In this document: piece after piece, positions 17,520 to 28,048 of the stretch
Numbering within the stretch: position 1 is the stretch's first letter
Layout of the letters: each line of letters begins with the position of its first letter
Assembly (NCBI RefSeq): GCF_024172085.1
Contig: NZ_JAMZDZ010000001.1
Location: forward strand, 7,254,001 to 7,318,000
Origin: Hamadaea flava
Lineage (GTDB): Bacteria > Actinomycetota > Actinomycetes > Mycobacteriales > Micromonosporaceae
DNA length: 64,000 nucleotides
Reading direction: 5' to 3'
Position numbers and translations under genes: made by a program
Notes under the pieces: model-generated
What the model was told of the DNA's origin: nothing
Database searches by the model: none
The model's input: only the letters and a program-made list of their open reading frames with translations

Positions 17520-18454
17520 TTGGCGGCCTCCGTGGTGTGGCCCGTCAGGGCGAGGAAAACGTCGTCGAGGTCGGGGGTGTGCACCGAGCACTCTTCGGCG
17601 CTGAGGGAGTACTCGTCGAGCCGGTCCAGCAGGGCGCGCAGCGACTTCGTGCCGCCGTCGCTGGGCACGCGCAGGGCCAAGGCTTCCGGGTCCCGGGTCG
17701 CGTCGGTGAGGACCCGGGCGGCGGCGTCGAGTTCGGCGGCGGAGGTGAACCGCAGGCGGATGTGCGTACCGGGGATCTGGCGCTTCAGCTCGTCGGGGGT
17801 GCCGTTGGCGACCAGGCGCCCGCCGTCGAGCACCGCGACGCGGTCGGCGAGCTGGTCGGCCTCCTCCAGGTACTGGGTGGTGAGGAAGATGGTCACGCCG
17901 TCGGCGACCAGGTCGCGGATGATCGCCCACATGGTGTGCCGGCTGCGGGGGTCCAGCCCGGTCGTCGGCTCGTCGAGGAAGATGATCCGGGGGTTGCCGA
18001 CGAGCGTCATCGCCAGGTCGAGCTTGCGGCGCATGCCGCCGGAGTAGGTCGACGCGGGCTTGGCCGCCGACTCCGTCAGCTCGAACCGCTCCAGCAGCTC
18101 GGTGACCACGCGCTTGCCGTCCTTGGCCGGCACGCGGCTCAGGTCCACCATCAGCTGCAGGTTCTCCTGGCCGGTCAGCAGCTCGTCCACCGCCGCGAAC
18201 TGGCCGGTGACGCCGATCGCCGCGCGTACCGCCTTGGCCTCGGTCGCGATGTCGTGCCCGGCGACGCGGACGGTGCCGCCGTCGGCCTTCATCAACGTCG
18301 TCAGCACGTTCACCGTGGTGGTCTTGCCCGCGCCGTTCGGGCCGAGCAACGAGAACACCGATCCGGCCCGGACCTCGAAGTCGATGCCGTCGAGGACGAC
18401 CTTGTCCTTGTACGCCTTTCGCAGTCCGGAGACCGTGATCGCAGAAGTTGTCAT
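17516..18454 (-). CDS. ABC exporter ATPase (DrrA-like)
   Basis: A 312-residue nucleotide-binding subunit. It has Walker A LLGPNGAGKTT, the signature TYSGGMRRKLDLA, Walker B IIFLDEPTTGLD and a DrrA-type C-terminal extension that ends DDVFLALTGH, the motif found in DrrA proteins. The Q-loop lies in GVTGQFAAVDELLTG. The gene follows the two-component genes by 79 bases on the same strand and precedes the permease with a four-base overlap. The 79-base gap contains four heptamer repeats that look like activator sites. Confidence 0.94.
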   Translation of the reverse strand: MTTSAITVSGLRKAYKDKVVLDGIDFEVRAGSVFSLLGPNGAGKTTTVNVLTTLMKADGGTVRVAGHDIATEAKAVRAAIGVTGQFAAVDELLTGQENLQLMVDLSRVPAKDGKRVVTELLERFELTESAAKPASTYSGGMRRKLDLAMTLVGNPRIIFLDEPTTGLDPRSRHTMWAIIRDLVADGVTIFLTTQYLEEADQLADRVAVLDGGRLVANGTPDELKRQIPGTHIRLRFTSAAELDAAARVLTDATRDPEALALRVPSDGGTKSLRALLDRLDEYSLSAEECSVHTPDLDDVFLALTGHTTEAAK

Positions 18455-18476
18455 GCGGCCACTATGGGAACCGGCG

Positions 18477-18517
18477 CTGTCACCCCCCTGTCACGGCTCT
18501 GACACGGCCGCTGACAC
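18477..18517. promoter_or_regulatory. Four-heptamer direct repeat array before the DrrA-like gene
   Basis: Heptamers CTGTCAC (18477), CTGTCAC (18488), CTGACAC (18499) and CTGACAC (18511) are spaced 11, 11 and 12 bases apart, ending about 23 bases before the ATPase start when read on the minus strand. An 11-base period of heptamers is the usual layout of SARP/AfsR binding sites. The neighbouring AfsR-like protein or the NarL-type regulator could bind. Confidence 0.65.
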
Positions 18518-18533
18518 GGTGACTGCGGTGATT

Positions 18534-19208
18534 TCAGCCGGTGTCGCCGGGCCGCACCAGCCCGGTCTGGTATGCGATGACCACCAGCTGAGCCCGGTCG
18601 CGTACGCCGAGTTTCGTCATCGCGCGGTTGACGTGTGTCTTGGCGGTCGACGGCGCCAGGAACAGCCGGGTGGCGATCTCCTCGTTCGACAGCCCCAGCG
18701 CCACCAGCGCGAGGACTTCGCGTTCGCGGTCGGTCAGCACGTCCAGCACGGCGGCGTTCGGCTGCGGCCCCGGGTCGGCGCTCGTGAGGAACCGGGCGAT
18801 GAGCGTCTGCGTGGCTCTGGCCGACAACAGCGCGTCACCGTCGGCGACGGTGCGGATGCCCTCGATCAGCTCGGCCGGGGTGGCGCCCTTGCCGAGGAAG
18901 CCGCTGGCCCCGGCGCGCAACGCCAGCAGCACGTACTCGTCCAGCTCGAACGTGGTCAGAATGAGCACGCGTACGCCCGCGAGGTCGTCGTCGGCGGTGA
19001 TGAGCCGGGTGGCCTGCAGCCCGTCGAGGTCGGGCATGCGGATGTCCATCAGCACGACGTCGGCGCGCGCCGACCGGGCCAGCCGGACGGCGTCGCGGCC
19101 GGTGTCGGCTTCCCCGACGACCTCCAGGTCCGGCGCGGTTTCGATGATGCCCCGCAGCCCGGTGCGGATCAGCGCCTGATCGTCGGCGAGCAGTACGCGA
19201 ATGGTCAC
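18534..19208 (-). CDS. NarL/LuxR-type response regulator
   Basis: A 224-residue response regulator. The receiver domain has the acidic pair in VLLADDQ, the phospho-acceptor Asp in VVLMDIRMPD (near residue 54) and the switch Thr in ILTTFELDEYV. The LuxR-type helix-turn-helix reads LTDREREVLALVALGLSNEE and then FLAPSTAKTHVNRAMTKLGV. The GTG at 19208 overlaps the kinase stop (GTGA), so the pair is translated together. It is the natural partner of that kinase and likely controls the ABC exporter downstream. Confidence 0.93.
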   Translation of the reverse strand: MTIRVLLADDQALIRTGLRGIIETAPDLEVVGEADTGRDAVRLARSARADVVLMDIRMPDLDGLQATRLITADDDLAGVRVLILTTFELDEYVLLALRAGASGFLGKGATPAELIEGIRTVADGDALLSARATQTLIARFLTSADPGPQPNAAVLDVLTDREREVLALVALGLSNEEIATRLFLAPSTAKTHVNRAMTKLGVRDRAQLVVIAYQTGLVRPGDTG

Positions 19209-20470
19209 GGCACCTCCCCAGGTCGGGCCGGGCTGGGCAGCACGGCGTGCACCTGGAACCGGCCGGTGCCGATCGGTCCGGCGCTGAAGGAACCGCCGAC
19301 GGCGACGGCGCGTTCGCGCATCCCGGTCAGCCCGTGCCCCACATCGTCTATCGCTGCATCGGCTGAGGTCGTATCGGCTGAGGTCGTATCGGCTGACGTC
19401 GGATCGGCGACGGCTGGATTGGCGGCGGCTGGATTGGCGACGGCTGGATTGGCGACGTCGATCACGACCGCGTCCTGCCGATACTCCACGCACAGCGTGG
19501 CGACCTGCCCGCTGCCGTGCTTGTGGGCGTTGGTGAGCGCCTCCTGCACGATCCGGTACGCCGCCTGGTCGACCGCGGCGGGCAGCGGCCGCACCGAGCC
19601 GAGCTGCCGATGCTCGACCCGCAACCCTGCCGCCGCTACCGAGGCCAGCAGCTCGTCGAGCTGGGCCAGGCCGCGTACGGGTTCGGTGGGCGCGGTGGCG
19701 TCGCCGTTCTGGCGCAACACCGCCAGGATCGTGGCCAGCTCATCGAGCACGGTCTGCGCTGCCTGGCGTACGTGGCGCAGCGAGGTCTCGGCCTGCTCGG
19801 GCCGGGTGCGCACGCTGTGCTCGGCCAGCCCGGCGTGCACGTTGACGACCGCGATGTGATGGGCGACGACGTCGTGCAGATCCCGCGCGATGCGTACCCG
19901 TTCCTCGGCCACTCGGCGGCGGGCCTCCTCGTCGCGGTTCTGCTCGGCCCGGCGCGCCCGTTCCTCGACCGCCGCGACATACGCCCGGCGGCTGCGGGTC
20001 GCGTCGCCGACCGCGGTGGCCATGCCGATCCAGGCCGCCACGCCCAGCGACGGCCCCAGCCAGCCTTGGTCGGTGAACGTGCCGATGGTGGCGTACACGA
20101 CGACGGCGGAGATTCCGCCCGCCAGCCAGGCCGTGCGCCGGTTGGTGTGCGTACCCACGGTGTAGGCGGCGACGACCGTGGTCGCCACGAACGCCGCCGG
20201 GTCCTTCGCCGTCGCGACCGTCACGACGGCCGCCGCCGTCGACAGCACCAGCACCGGCAACGGCCAGCGGCGGCGTACCAGGACCAGACCGAAGGCGACC
20301 AGCGCGCCGAGCCAGTCCAGCCAGGTCAGCGCGCGGCCCTCGGTCGAGCCGGGCCGTCCGTAAACCACCATCACGAGGGTGGTCGCAGCGACCGTGGCGG
20401 CGAGGGCCGCGTCGAGCACGATCGGGGGCACGCGCCACCAAGGCCGCGGGCGAGTGCCCGGTTCGTCCAT
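19205..20470 (-). CDS. Sensor histidine kinase (HisKA_3/NarX-like) with a repeat in the ATP domain
   Basis: A 421-residue kinase. The N-terminus holds about five membrane helices (residues 20-170), then a dimerisation helix with the phospho-acceptor in [17 protein letters not shown] (near residue 199) and an N-box-like [11 protein letters not shown]. The G-box is [17 protein letters not shown] chose the ATG at 20470 ([10 protein letters not shown]). Between VIDVAN and the G-box, where relatives have a short acidic loop, there is a run of about seven five-residue repeats (PAVAN, TTSAD and similar) encoded by 15-base tandem units. The repeat lies in the expected ATP-lid area. Confidence 0.92.
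   Translation of the reverse strand: MDEPGTRPRPWWRVPPIVLDAALAATVAATTLVMVVYGRPGSTEGRALTWLDWLGALVAFGLVLVRRRWPLPVLVLSTAAAVVTVATAKDPAAFVATTVVAAYTVGTHTNRRTAWLAGGISAVVVYATIGTFTDQGWLGPSLGVAAWIGMATAVGDATRSRRAYVAAVEERARRAEQNRDEEARRRVAEERVRIARDLHDVVAHHIAVVNVHAGLAEHSVRTRPEQAETSLRHVRQAAQTVLDELATILAVLRQNGDATAPTEPVRGLAQLDELLASVAAAGLRVEHRQLGSVRPLPAAVDQAAYRIVQEALTNAHKHGSGQVATLCVEYRQDAVVIDVANPAVANPAAANPAVADPTSADTTSADTTSADAAIDDVGHGLTGMRERAVAVGGSFSAGPIGTGRFQVHAVLPSPARPGEVP
19358..19462. repeat. 15-bp coding tandem repeat in the histidine kinase
   Basis: Seven consecutive 15-base units start with ATCGG or ATTGG; units one and two (19358-19387) are identical and the rest are degenerate. Read on the minus strand they encode five-residue repeats ending Ala-Asn or Ala-Asp. 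The unit is a multiple of three, so gain or loss of copies keeps the frame. Confidence 0.85.
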
Positions 20471-20566
20471 GAAGATCACTTTACCCGGCTGGTACGCCCA
20501 CCGGCGTCTACCAGGCGTGGTACCCCCGCGTACCACGACCGTGGTAGCCGCCGCACCAGCCGAGCC

Positions 20567-22300
<1,734 letters not shown>

Positions 22301-22338
22301 CGCCGATCCCTTGGCCTCCCACCCAAAGGAGCCGCGAG

Positions 22339-25300
22339 ATGTCCCCATCCCTTCGTACGCGCAACCGCAGAGTCGCGGTTCTCTCCGCAGGGGCGCTCGT
22401 CGCCGCCTGCCTCGTCGCGCTGTCCGCCGAACCTGCGGCGGCCGCCGCCACCGGCGGGGTCGGCGCGACGCTGCCCTATGTCGAGGTCCAGGCGGAGAAC
22501 GCCACCACCAACGGGTCCGTGATCGGCCCGAGCACGGCCTACGGCACGCTGCCCGCCGAGGCGTCCTCTCGCAAAGCCGTGACGCTGCAAGGCACCGGCA
22601 AGTACGTCGAGTTCACGACGCCGGTCACGACGAACTCGATCGTGTTCCGGTACAGCATCCCCGACACCGGCAACGGGTCGGCCTACACCACCCAGCTGTC
22701 GCTGTACGTCAACGGGACCAAGCAGACCAACTTCACCCTGACCAACGCGTACAGCTGGTACTACGGCGGATACCCGTTCACCAACACTCCTGGTAGCAAC
22801 CCGCATCACTTCTACGACGAGGCGCACCGCCTGTTCACCACGACCTACCCCGCCGGCACCAAGTTCCGCCTGCAGGTCGACTCGGAGGACACCGCCGGTT
22901 CGTACACGATCGACTTCGCCGACTTCGAGAACGTCGCCGCCGCGCTGGCCCAGCCGTCCGGGTCCGTCTCGGTGACCAGCCACGGCGCCGACCCGACCGG
23001 CGTCAACGATTCGACCGCCGCCTTCAACGCGGCGATCTCGGCGGCCGGCGCCGGCGGCACCGTGTGGATTCCCGAAGGCACCTTCCGAATTCCGGGAAGC
23101 ACCAGTGGCTGCGGTATGTCGTGCAGTCACTTGATTCTGAACAACGTCACAGTCAAGGGCGCCGGCATGTGGCGCTCGACGATCGTCGGCAACGCGCCCG
23201 GCTTCTACGGCGGCTGGGCGCCCAACGGCGGCAGCGGCGTCCACCTCGCGGACTTCGCGATCTTCGGCAACGTCCAGGAGCGCAACGACGGCGACCAGGT
23301 CAACGGCATCGGCGGCGCACTGAGCAATTCGACCGCGGACCGGCTGTGGATCGAGCACCTCAAGGTCGGCGCGTGGATGGACGGGCCGATGACCAACCTG
23401 GTCCTGTCCGGCATGCGCATCCGCAACGTGACCGCCGACGGCGTCAACTTCCACAACGGCGTCACCAACTCCAAGGTCACCAACAGCGACCTGCGCAACC
23501 TCGGGGACGACGGTCTGGCGACCTGGTCGGACACCAACGCCGACGCCAACGACTCGTTCGACCACAACACCGTGCAGTACCCGATCCTGGCCAACGGCAT
23601 CGCCATCTACGGCGGGCACGACAACTTCGTCACCGACAACCGGGTCATCGACGCCGGCCTGGCCCAGGGCGGCGGCATCCACGTCGCGCAACGGTTCGCC
23701 TCGACCCCGCTCGGCCGTACCGACGTGTTGCGCAACACGATCATCCGGTCCGGCAGCCTCGACCCGAACTGGAACTTCGGCGTCGGCGCGTTGTGGTTCG
23801 ACGCCCGCGACGCGGCGATGTCCGGGTTGACCAACGTGGACAACATCCTGATCCAGCAGAGCCCGTTCGAGGCGATCCAGTTCGTCTCCGGATCGAGCAT
23901 CACCAACGTGAAGATCAACAACGCGACCATCCAGAACACCGGCACCTGGGTCGTGCAGGAACAGGTCGGCGGCTCGGCCACGATCACGAACAGCACCGCC
24001 ACCGGCACCCAGGCTCCGGCGGCCGTCTACAACTGCGGAGTCGGGTTCACCCTCACCGACGGCGGCGGCAACTCCGGCATCTTCGGCTCCTCCGCCTGCC
24101 AGAACATCACCACCCCGGCGTTCCCGCCGTACCTGCCGGACAACGGGTCGCAGATCTCCGTCAGCCCGACCGCGCTCGGCTACGGCTCGGTGGCGACCGG
24201 CTCGTCCAGCGCCCCGCAGACGGTGACCGTCACCAACAGCGGGACGGCAGCCGCCCCGGTCAGCGCGATCACGACCGCCGGCGACTTCAGCCAGACCAAC
24301 ACCTGCGGCTCCTCGATCGCCGCCGGCGGCTCCTGCACCGTCAGCGTCGTGTTCACGCCCACCGCATCCGGTACGCGTACCGGGACGTTGTCGATCACCG
24401 CGGCGGGTGTCGCCAACACCGTTCCCCTGTCGGGCACCGGGGTCGCGCCTGGGCCGATTCTCGGCCTCAACCCGACCTCGCTGACCTTCGCCGGAACCAT
24501 CGTCGGCAGCCCGGCCGCCACCCAGACGGTCACCGTCACCAACACCGGCACCACTACGGCGACCGTCTCCGGCGTCACCGCCTCCGGCGACTACAGCCAG
24601 ACCAACACCTGCGCGACGCTGGCCGTCAACGCCTCGTGCACGGTGACCGTCGGGTTCACCCCGACTGCCGCCGGTACGCGTACCGGGACGGTGACGTTGT
24701 CCAGCAACGCCAACAACAACCCGGCCACCGTCGCGTTGAGCGGATCCGGCATCGGCACGACCACCAACCTCGCCCTGCAGAAGGCGGCCACCGCCGGCAG
24801 CCAGGCCAACGGGTCGCTGACCCCGGCGCTGGCGGTCGACGGAGACGCCACCACCTACTGGGAGAGCGCCAACAACGCGTTCCCGCAATGGCTGCAAGTC
24901 GACCTCGGCAGCACCTACTCCGTCGGCAAGGTCACGCTGAAGCTGCCGCCCAGCAGCGCCTGGGGCACGCGTACGCAGACCTTGTCCGTCCAGACCAGCA
25001 CCAACGGCTCCACGTTCACGACCGCCGTAGCGTCGGCCACCTACACCTTCACCTCACCGGCCAACGTCGTCAGCATCACCGTCCCGGCGACCAATGCCCG
25101 CTACGTCCGGGTGAACGTCACCGCCAACAGCGGCTGGCCCGCCGGGCAAGTCTCGGAGTTCGAGGTCTACCCGAGCGGCGGCGGCAGCAGCTCGCCGGTG
25201 CTCAGCGCCGCCCCGGGCTCGCTCACCTTCGCCAGCCAGGCGCTCGACACGACCAGCACGGCGCAGGCCGTCACGGTCACCAACACCGGCACCGCCCCGG

Positions 25301-25914
25301 CGACCGTGTCCGGCGTGGCCACCACCGGCGACTACAGCCAGACCAACAACTGCACGTCGCTGGCGGTCGGCGCGTCCTGCACCGTCAACGTCAGCTTCCG
25401 GCCGACCGCGTCCGGTACGCGTACCGGCACGCTCACCGTCACCAGCAACGCGAGCAACAGTCCGACGACGGTCTCGCTGACCGGAACCGGAGCAGGTGGC
25501 AGCACCGAACTGGCGACCGGCAAGCCGACCAGCGAATCCAGCCACAGCGACGTCTACCCGGCGTCGAACGTGACCGACGGCAACCAGAACACCTACTGGG
25601 AGAGCGCCAACAACGCCTTCCCGCAATGGGTTCAGGTCGACCTCGGCTCGGCCCAGAGCGCCGGGCGCATCGTCCTGCAACTGCCCGCGACCTGGGGTGC
25701 GCGTACGCAGACCCTGTCGGTCCTGGGCAGCACCGACGGCTCCACGTTCACCACGGTGAAGGCGTCGGCGGCGTACGCGTTCGACCCGGCGAGCAACAAC
25801 ACCGTGACCATCACGTTCACCGCCACCAGCCGGCGCTACTGGCGGCTGAACTTCACCGCCAACACCGGCTGGCCCGCCGGGCAGTGCTCCACGGTCCAGA
25901 TCTGGACCAGCTGA
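22339..25914 (+). CDS. Secreted GH87-type alpha-1,3-glucanase with anchor-D and discoidin modules
   Basis: A 1191-residue exported enzyme. A signal peptide (about 1-36, ending EPAAAAA) precedes a beta-sandwich module (about 45-200) and a right-handed beta-helix (about 215-600). Asp367, Asp390 and Asp391 (TADGVNF and NLGDDGLATW) have the same 23-residue and adjacent spacing as the three catalytic Asp reported for GH87 alpha-1,3-glucanases. Then come three choice-of-anchor-D-like domains (about 606-703, 704-808, 952-1055) and two F5/8 discoidin domains (about 809-945, 1055-1191), the discoidin pair sharing TYWESANNAFPQW. The ATG at 22339 follows AAAGGAG. It probably cuts fungal-wall or dental-type alpha-1,3-glucan outside the cell. 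Confidence 0.85.
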   Translation: MSPSLRTRNRRVAVLSAGALVAACLVALSAEPAAAAATGGVGATLPYVEVQAENATTNGSVIGPSTAYGTLPAEASSRKAVTLQGTGKYVEFTTPVTTNSIVFRYSIPDTGNGSAYTTQLSLYVNGTKQTNFTLTNAYSWYYGGYPFTNTPGSNPHHFYDEAHRLFTTTYPAGTKFRLQVDSEDTAGSYTIDFADFENVAAALAQPSGSVSVTSHGADPTGVNDSTAAFNAAISAAGAGGTVWIPEGTFRIPGSTSGCGMSCSHLILNNVTVKGAGMWRSTIVGNAPGFYGGWAPNGGSGVHLADFAIFGNVQERNDGDQVNGIGGALSNSTADRLWIEHLKVGAWMDGPMTNLVLSGMRIRNVTADGVNFHNGVTNSKVTNSDLRNLGDDGLATWSDTNADANDSFDHNTVQYPILANGIAIYGGHDNFVTDNRVIDAGLAQGGGIHVAQRFASTPLGRTDVLRNTIIRSGSLDPNWNFGVGALWFDARDAAMSGLTNVDNILIQQSPFEAIQFVSGSSITNVKINNATIQNTGTWVVQEQVGGSATITNSTATGTQAPAAVYNCGVGFTLTDGGGNSGIFGSSACQNITTPAFPPYLPDNGSQISVSPTALGYGSVATGSSSAPQTVTVTNSGTAAAPVSAITTAGDFSQTNTCGSSIAAGGSCTVSVVFTPTASGTRTGTLSITAAGVANTVPLSGTGVAPGPILGLNPTSLTFAGTIVGSPAATQTVTVTNTGTTTATVSGVTASGDYSQTNTCATLAVNASCTVTVGFTPTAAGTRTGTVTLSSNANNNPATVALSGSGIGTTTNLALQKAATAGSQANGSLTPALAVDGDATTYWESANNAFPQWLQVDLGSTYSVGKVTLKLPPSSAWGTRTQTLSVQTSTNGSTFTTAVASATYTFTSPANVVSITVPATNARYVRVNVTANSGWPAGQVSEFEVYPSGGGSSSPVLSAAPGSLTFASQALDTTSTAQAVTVTNTGTAPATVSGVATTGDYSQTNNCTSLAVGASCTVNVSFRPTASGTRTGTLTVTSNASNSPTTVSLTGTGAGGSTELATGKPTSESSHSDVYPASNVTDGNQNTYWESANNAFPQWVQVDLGSAQSAGRIVLQLPATWGARTQTLSVLGSTDGSTFTTVKASAAYAFDPASNNTVTITFTATSRRYWRLNFTANTGWPAGQCSTVQIWTS

Positions 25915-25923
25915 TCCGCACGA

Positions 25924-25963
25924 TCGCCGGCTCCTCTCGGTCGAATCCGATGGGAGCCGGCGA
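25924..25963 (+). terminator. Hairpin terminator after the GH87 gene
   Basis: Perfect 11-base arms (TCGCCGGCTCC and GGAGCCGGCGA) lie 10 bases after the stop, with an 18-base loop that can form a small inner stem. Confidence 0.8.
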
Positions 25964-26102
25964 GCCCATTGCATTGACCGAAAGCGATCAGTTGTTCTAG
26001 GGTGGGCGACTGGTCCGTCTTGGCTACGGGACATCGCGGTCCCATCCGGGTGATGCCGAGGTCCGACTTCTCGGTTCCGCATCCCTTCACCCGGGAGCCG
26101 CC

Positions 26103-27305
26103 ATGCTCGAATCTTCGGTCAAACCGCTCATCGCCGCTCTGGCCAGCGTCGCCGCCGGTGCGGCCGGGGTCGCCGTCGCGATCCTCGGCCCCGTGCCGAC
26201 CGCGTACGCCGCCGCCGCGTTCACCTCGACCGCCGCCAACGCCAACGGCGGCAACTGCATGGACGTGCCCAACGGCTCGACGGCCAACGGCACCCAGCTC
26301 ATCCAGTGGAGCTGCAACAACGGCACGAACCAGACGTTCACCTTCACCCCGGTCAGCGGCACCGCCGACCAGTACACGATCGGCACCGCGGCGTCTGGCA
26401 AGTGCGTCGACGTCTACGGCGTGTCCACCGCGGACAACGCCACGATCATCCAATGGAGCTGTGGCACCGGCGCGAACCAGAAGTTCCAGCTCGTGCCGAT
26501 CATCGTCAGCGGCCTGGACAAGACGTTCACCCTCAAAGCCGTGCACTCGGGCAAGTGCGTCGTCCCGACCGGCGGATCGTCGGCGTCCAACACCGGCCTG
26601 GTGCAGTCGGCGTGCAGCACCGCGACCTCGCGTGCCTGGCGGCTGGCCGGCTACCCGGGCGGCGGCAGCAGCCCCAGCCCGACCAGCCCCACCCCGACCA
26701 CCACCAGCGGGCCGCCGCCGACCGGAACCGTGCGCGTGTTCTGGCTCCGGCCCTCCGACGTGACTTACGACCAGCGTTACCCCGACGGGATCGCGGCCGT
26801 CATGCGCGAGGCCCAGCGGTACTACCAGCAGGAACTCGGCAAGACGTTCCGGCTCAACACCGTCGTCGTCGAAGTCGTCACCGGGGACCACGTGCGCAGC
26901 TGGTACGAGAACACCCCCAACGGCGGCGACAAGTACTGGTGGTCGGTCACCAACATGCAGAACGAACTCGCGCGCAAGTTCAGCCTGAACAACCCCGACA
27001 GCCGGTGGCTGTGCGTCGGCGAGATCAGCGCCGAGGGCGACGGCGCGGGCGGCGGGGCCAGCCCCGGCTGGGTGGTGCTCAGCGGCCACGACGCCGACGG
27101 CGCGGCCGGGGTCAGCGGGGAGTCGATGAACCGTTGGTACGGCGGCATGGTCCACGAACTCGGCCATGCCTTCGGGCTGCCGGACTCGTCGTCCACCGAC
27201 GGCACCCCGATGTCCGCGTCCTTCTACAGCTACCCGAACACCCACTTCAGCCAGGACCAGAAGAACAAGATCCTCGCTGGCCCCTACGGTTCGTTCCTCT
27301 ACTGA
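26103..27305 (+). CDS. Secreted zinc metalloprotease with N-terminal ricin-type lectin domain
   Basis: A 400-residue exported protein. The signal peptide runs to about residue 38 (VPTAYAAAA). A beta-trefoil lectin of the ricin B type follows (about 38-185), with repeated QLIQWSC and TIIQWSC units. A Ser/Pro/Thr-rich linker (about 190-205) leads to a protease domain whose zinc motif HELGHAFGLPD starts at His351, fitting HExxHxxGxxD of the metzincin type. No later Met-turn was verified, though MSASFYSYPN follows about 15 residues on. It stands 188 bases after the GH87 gene, behind that gene's terminator. Both suggest attack on polysaccharide- or glycoprotein-coated material. Confidence 0.85.
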   Translation: MLESSVKPLIAALASVAAGAAGVAVAILGPVPTAYAAAAFTSTAANANGGNCMDVPNGSTANGTQLIQWSCNNGTNQTFTFTPVSGTADQYTIGTAASGKCVDVYGVSTADNATIIQWSCGTGANQKFQLVPIIVSGLDKTFTLKAVHSGKCVVPTGGSSASNTGLVQSACSTATSRAWRLAGYPGGGSSPSPTSPTPTTTSGPPPTGTVRVFWLRPSDVTYDQRYPDGIAAVMREAQRYYQQELGKTFRLNTVVVEVVTGDHVRSWYENTPNGGDKYWWSVTNMQNELARKFSLNNPDSRWLCVGEISAEGDGAGGGASPGWVVLSGHDADGAAGVSGESMNRWYGGMVHELGHAFGLPDSSSTDGTPMSASFYSYPNTHFSQDQKNKILAGPYGSFLY

Positions 27306-27316
27306 CACCAACGTAT

Positions 27317-27349
27317 ACGCGGTCCCGCCGTCGTCAGGCGGGACCGCGT
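27317..27349. terminator. Strong hairpin between metalloprotease and reductase-like gene
   Basis: Perfect 13-base arms (ACGCGGTCCCGCC and GGCGGGACCGCGT) enclose a seven-base loop, 11 bases after the protease stop. It separates convergent genes and can work both ways. Confidence 0.85.
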
Positions 27350-27367
27350 CTGGTCAGCCGAACGTGG

Positions 27368-27985
27368 TCAGCCGACGCTGGGGATGGCGGTGCTGGGGTC
27401 GACGCCCTTGCCGTAGAGGCTCACCACGAATCCGGCGGCCTCCTCCAGCTGCCGGGCATGGTCCAGCCCGCCGACCGCGACCGGCGTCCCACCGAGGTCG
27501 GTGACCAGCCGCCCGACGACGTCCAGCGCGGCTTCGTCGTCGCCGCACATCGCGACGACCCGGGGCCGCTCCTGCGAGGTCAGCCACATCTGGCCGGCGT
27601 ACAGGTGCAGGGCTTTGACGACGGATGCCCCGGTCGCCTGCGCGGCGATCGTCTCCGCCGCCGAACCGGTCGCCAGCCGATGCGCGCCGGTGCCGAAGTC
27701 GACGGGGTTCGTGCAGTCGAGCACCGGCACGCCCCGCAATGCGCCGCGCGAGCCGCCCGCCAGCTCGATCATGTCCGGTACGCCGTCCCACGACACGGCG
27801 ACGACGACCGCGTCCGCTCCCGCCGCCGCGTCACTCGGCGCCGCGGCGTACGCCCCGAGCCGCCCGGCCAGCTCAGCGGCCTTGTCCGCCGAGCGTCCCG
27901 CGATCGTGACGGTATGCCCAGCGCCGATCCAGGCCTGTGCCACCGCTGCCGCCATGTTTCCCGTTCCCAGGATGGAGATCTTCAT
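27368..27985 (-). CDS. NADPH-dependent F420 reductase-like NAD(P)-binding protein
   Basis: A 205-residue Rossmann protein that opens MKISILGTGNMAAAVAQAW; GxGxxA plus AGRSADKAAELA at the second strand suggests NADP(H). The remaining sequence (LDCTNPVDF, VVKALHLYAGQMW) fits the NADPH:F420 reductase-like family (pyrroline-5-carboxylate-reductase catalytic-like fold). I chose the ATG at 27985. It is divergent from an HxlR regulator across 63 bases that hold a 24-bp palindrome. The true cofactor or substrate pair is not proven. Confidence 0.8.
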   Translation of the reverse strand: MKISILGTGNMAAAVAQAWIGAGHTVTIAGRSADKAAELAGRLGAYAAAPSDAAAGADAVVVAVSWDGVPDMIELAGGSRGALRGVPVLDCTNPVDFGTGAHRLATGSAAETIAAQATGASVVKALHLYAGQMWLTSQERPRVVAMCGDDEAALDVVGRLVTDLGGTPVAVGGLDHARQLEEAAGFVVSLYGKGVDPSTAIPSVG

Positions 27986-28005
27986 GTCGTCGACGCTAGG
28001 CAGCC

Positions 28006-28029
28006 GGTTCCTACCGATCGGTGGGAACC
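28006..28029. promoter_or_regulatory. 24-bp palindrome, probable HxlR operator
   Basis: Two 12-base arms (GGTTCCTACCGA and TCGGTGGGAACC) match at 11 of 12 positions, centred in the 63-base gap between the divergent reductase-like and HxlR genes. It is placed to control both. Confidence 0.75.
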
Positions 28030-28048
28030 AGCCTGGCAGGATCGAGGC

